Below are positions 5,877-7,647 of a stretch of DNA of 7,647 bases, piece by piece. Within the stretch, counting starts at the first letter, position 1; the number at the start of each line of letters is the position of its first letter. The position numbers were made by a program, and so were the translations under genes. The notes under the pieces are model-generated. The model had not been told where the DNA came from and did no database searches. It saw only the letters and a list, made by a program, of their open reading frames with translations. The DNA is from Vulcanimicrobiota bacterium (GTDB lineage: Bacteria > Vulcanimicrobiota > Vulcanimicrobiia > Vulcanimicrobiales > Vulcanimicrobiaceae): assembly GCA_027306845.1 (NCBI GenBank), contig DAHUYY010000088.1, positions 1 to 7,647 of the forward strand, written 5' to 3'.

Positions 5877-6698
5877 TTACGGCGAGTTGGTGAGTTCGCC
5901 GCCGTAGATCTGCGCGAGCGGATTACTCGCTTGCGTCGCCCCGGCCGGCACGTTGACGGTAACGTCGAAGGCGACGGTCGTGTTGAGGACAGGCGACGAG
6001 AACGATATATCTTGCGCGCCTCCCAATCCCAGCGAATCGAGCGGATTGAGCGACGGATCGGTGGTGAAAAAATTGAAGAGCCAGGTGGGGCTGACGATCC
6101 CCGGGCTCGGGCTCGCACTCGGCGATGCAGTCGGCGATGCAGTCGGCGATGCTGTCGGCGACGCCGTCGGGGTCGCAGACGGCGACGTACTCGGGCTCGC
6201 ACTCGGCGCGGTCGAGGAGGCGGGCGTCGGGGTTGCGCCGGAGTATCCGCCGGCAAGCAAGCGCTGGAACTGTACGGTGAATTCCGTATTGAGGCCGTTG
6301 CTATCGGGGATAAAGAGTAACTGCTGCGGCGTAAAGATGATCGGCAGCGGCTGCGGGGGCAACGTCGTCCCGGGCTGCCGGTAGTACTGCACGAACTGCA
6401 ACTGCGGCGTCGCGCCGCCGGCGCCTCCGCCGACGATGACGGCGAAGGAGTAGCCCTGAAAGTTTGTCGTCGTGCCGTTCGGATACGGGGTTTTTCCGTC
6501 GCCGGCCGTATTAAAGATCATCACGTAGCGATAGTTCGCGAAGTCAAAGCCTGTCGTTACGCGAAATTTTACCTGCAAGTACCCCGGGGGAATGCCCGAA
6601 CCACCCCCACCCGAGCCGCGGTTCGGCGTTACTTGCCGCCCACACGATGAGACCATGAACGCTGTTCCTGCCAGCAAAAAACTCGAACGACGGATCAT
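5877..6698 (-). CDS. Lipoprotein of unknown function with Ser/Pro/Thr/Ala repeat linker
   Basis: I do not recognise this 273-residue product. It starts with a lipoprotein signal, MIRRSSFLLAGTAFMVSSC, with lipidated Cys19. A Gly-rich spacer (28-36) follows, then a beta-rich domain (about 39-148) with many aromatic and hydrophobic alternations (YLQVKFRVTTGFDFANYRYV, YSFAVIVGG, LQFVQYYRQPG). Next is a low-complexity linker (about 155-199) built of ASPT-like units, then a C-terminal beta-rich segment (about 203-273) containing STTVAF-like strands (NTTVAFDVTVNVPAG). No catalytic motif is evident. The ATG at 6698 is preceded on its own strand by GAGAGAAG, a plausible Shine-Dalgarno, and its 5' end overlaps the divergent lnt by 44 nt. 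It converges with lptD. A surface or periplasmic structural or binding role is possible, but nothing in the sequence shows it. Confidence 0.78.
   Translation of the reverse strand: MIRRSSFLLAGTAFMVSSCGRQVTPNRGSGGGGSGIPPGYLQVKFRVTTGFDFANYRYVMIFNTAGDGKTPYPNGTTTNFQGYSFAVIVGGGAGGATPQLQFVQYYRQPGTTLPPQPLPIIFTPQQLLFIPDSNGLNTEFTVQFQRLLAGGYSGATPTPASSTAPSASPSTSPSATPTASPTASPTASPTASPSASPSPGIVSPTWLFNFFTTDPSLNPLDSLGLGGAQDISFSSPVLNTTVAFDVTVNVPAGATQASNPLAQIYGGELTNSP
6122..6169 (-). repeat. 12-bp tandem repeat coding ASPT units
   Basis: Four tandem 12-bp units with + strand form GCGATGCAGTCG (6122-6133, 6134-6145 identical; 6146-6157 with one change; 6158-6169 with more). Read on the - strand they code Ala-Ser-Pro-Thr in the linker of the lipoprotein. 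Because the unit is a multiple of three, copy-number change by slippage would lengthen or shorten the linker without breaking the frame. Degenerate relatives continue to about 6236. Confidence 0.88.
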
Positions 6699-7422
6699 AC
6701 TTCTCTCAGCAGAGCGGTGGCGCGACCTATGCGTCGCAGTGATTGCCGGAGCGGCCCTCGCGCTCGCCTTTCCGAAAGTCGGCGCAACGTGGCTCGCGCC
6801 GTTTGGTGCGGCTGCGATTTTCTGGCTCTGGCAGAGCCACGCCTCCTACCGCCGAGCGGCCGCGCTCGGCTTTCTCGCCGGATTCATTTTTTTCGCGATC
6901 TCATTCTCGTGGTTCGGCACGACCGTCGGCGCCTATCTCGGCGATTTTGCGTCGGCGGTGATCGTGCTTCCCGCGGCGCTGGAGGCACTGGCATTCGTCG
7001 CCGCCGCGCTGCTCGCCGTCGCCGCCTATCGCTTCGCTCCGCCGGCGCTTGCACCGCTCGCGGCAGCGGCCGGGTTCGCCATCGCCGAGTGGGGGCGCAG
7101 CGTCGGCGTCATGGGCGCTCCCTTCGGACAGATCGGCTACACCCAGGTCGATACTCCGCTGCGTTCGCTTGGCGCCTACATCGGGAGCTACGGCTTGACC
7201 TGGGTCGTCTGCGCGCTCGGTGCATATCTCGCCGACGCATTCATCGCCCGTACGGTGAAACGTTTACTCGTGTTTCTCGGCGTACTGGTCGTCGGACTCG
7301 CCGCAGCGTGGTGGTTTTGGCCCGCGCGCAACTATCCCGCACCCACCGTTCGGGTCGCCGCGATTCAGGGGAATATCGCACAATCCCTCAAGTGGACACC
7401 GATTCGCTGGACCGTTATTTGA
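6655..7422 (+). CDS. lnt: Apolipoprotein N-acyltransferase, membrane half (frameshifted)
   Basis: Lnt adds the third acyl chain to the N-terminal cysteine of lipoproteins at the inner membrane. This frame gives 255 residues: several hydrophobic helices (about 25-60, 66-88, 100-127, 130-147, 172-198, 203-222) and the family stretch EWGRSVGVMGAPFGQIGYTQ (145-164) then GAYIGSYGLTWVV. The nitrilase-like domain begins at VRVAAIQGNIAQSLKW (232-247), then the frame reads eight unrelated residues to a TGA at 7420. The family normally continues after QSLKW, and it does so here in another frame from 7395, so one base appears lost. ATG 6655 is preferred; an in-frame ATG at 6592 would add a Pro-rich antisense extension, and GTG 6739 would cut into the first helix. 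The start lies inside the divergent lipoprotein gene. Its expected substrates include the two lipoproteins in this window. Confidence 0.88.
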   Translation: MNAVPASKKLERRIILLSAERWRDLCVAVIAGAALALAFPKVGATWLAPFGAAAIFWLWQSHASYRRAAALGFLAGFIFFAISFSWFGTTVGAYLGDFASAVIVLPAALEALAFVAAALLAVAAYRFAPPALAPLAAAAGFAIAEWGRSVGVMGAPFGQIGYTQVDTPLRSLGAYIGSYGLTWVVCALGAYLADAFIARTVKRLLVFLGVLVVGLAAAWWFWPARNYPAPTVRVAAIQGNIAQSLKWTPIRWTVI

Positions 7423-7647
7423 AATTAACTCGCGAGGCAACCACCGCGCACCCCGCGATCATCGCGCTGCCGGAGACGGCGGTCGCAACGGCACTCAACG
7501 AGGCGCCCGATATCGTCTCGACGTTTGCCCGCATCTCCGGAAGCACGCATAGCACCATCATCGTCGGCAGCCTCGAAGCACTCGGAACGCGCGCATATAA
7601 TGCGCTCTATGTTTTTTCACCCGAAGGCGGTCTACAGGCCGTCTATC
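7392..7647 (+). CDS. lnt: Apolipoprotein N-acyltransferase, nitrilase-domain half (frameshifted continuation, runs off the window)
   Basis: In the frame that is one base earlier than the membrane half, the sequence stays open from 7392 to the window end and reads DTDSLDRYLKLTREATTAHP, then IIALPETAVAT, then a strand-helix pattern ending VFSPEGGLQAVY. The ALPETAV motif holds the Glu that serves as general base in the Glu-Lys-Cys triad of nitrilase-fold enzymes; the Lys and Cys lie beyond the edge. The GTG at 7392 only marks where this frame becomes useful; it is not proposed as a real start. It is best read as the same gene as the preceding entry, broken by a one-base deletion in a run of G near 7394-7395, either real or a sequencing or assembly error. 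Confidence 0.85.
   Translation, partial: MDTDSLDRYLKLTREATTAHPAIIALPETAVATALNEAPDIVSTFARISGSTHSTIIVGSLEALGTRAYNALYVFSPEGGLQAVY

Noticed and set aside
5699..6256. - strand open frame of 185 codons, Arg/Pro-rich
   Set aside because: It is a frame-shifted reading of the lipoprotein and of the antisense of lptD; the composition (runs of RRRLR and RPP) is typical of a shadow frame in GC-rich repeats.
5953..6384. + strand open frame with GDAVGDAV repeats, resembling a repeat protein
   Set aside because: The repeat is the reverse reading of the ASPT units in the lipoprotein, and the frame lacks a signal or conserved domain; the - strand frame has a proper lipobox and a Shine-Dalgarno.

Overview
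The window is high-GC DNA from a diderm (outer-membrane) bacterium. It carries genes for an LPS-transport permease (LptF/LptG family), an LptD-type outer-membrane assembly protein, apolipoprotein N-acyltransferase (Lnt) and two lipoproteins, which only make sense in a cell with an outer membrane. The divergent LptD sequence, and the Ser/Pro/Thr and Pro-rich low-complexity linkers, suggest an environmental lineage outside the Proteobacteria. Candidatus Eremiobacterota (WPS-2) or a relative is my best guess, but this is pattern memory and not shown by the sequence.

Positions 1-1619 are the distal part of an arsenic-resistance operon on the + strand: the last codons of an ArsR-like regulator, an Acr3-type arsenite efflux permease that overlaps it by 4 nt, and a thioredoxin-type (LMW-PTP fold) arsenate reductase. 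Together they would reduce arsenate to arsenite, expel it, and sense it. The 3' end of arsC runs into a compact inverted-repeat element (about 1582-1706) that supplies its last dozen codons and its stop.

Positions 1756-5849 are a + strand cell-envelope run: a small lytic transglycosylase lipoprotein, an LptF/LptG-family permease and an LptD-like barrel, with gaps of 24 nt and 5 nt. The permease extracts LPS from the inner membrane and LptD inserts it in the outer leaflet of the outer membrane, so the last two are very likely co-transcribed.

Positions 5877-6698 on the - strand encode an unrecognised lipoprotein with a Ser/Pro/Thr/Ala tandem-repeat linker. It converges with lptD (27 nt gap) and overlaps head-to-head with lnt. 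The lnt gene (+ strand, from 6655) runs off the right edge and is interrupted by an apparent one-base deletion near 7394; restoring one G joins the membrane half to the nitrilase half.

Most of the window is ordinary arsenic-resistance and envelope-biogenesis content. I did not find a convincing new multi-gene system. The points that deserve a second look are the repeat at the arsC end, the three-cysteine LptD with a long Pro-rich insertion, the lnt frameshift, and the unknown repeat-containing lipoprotein.
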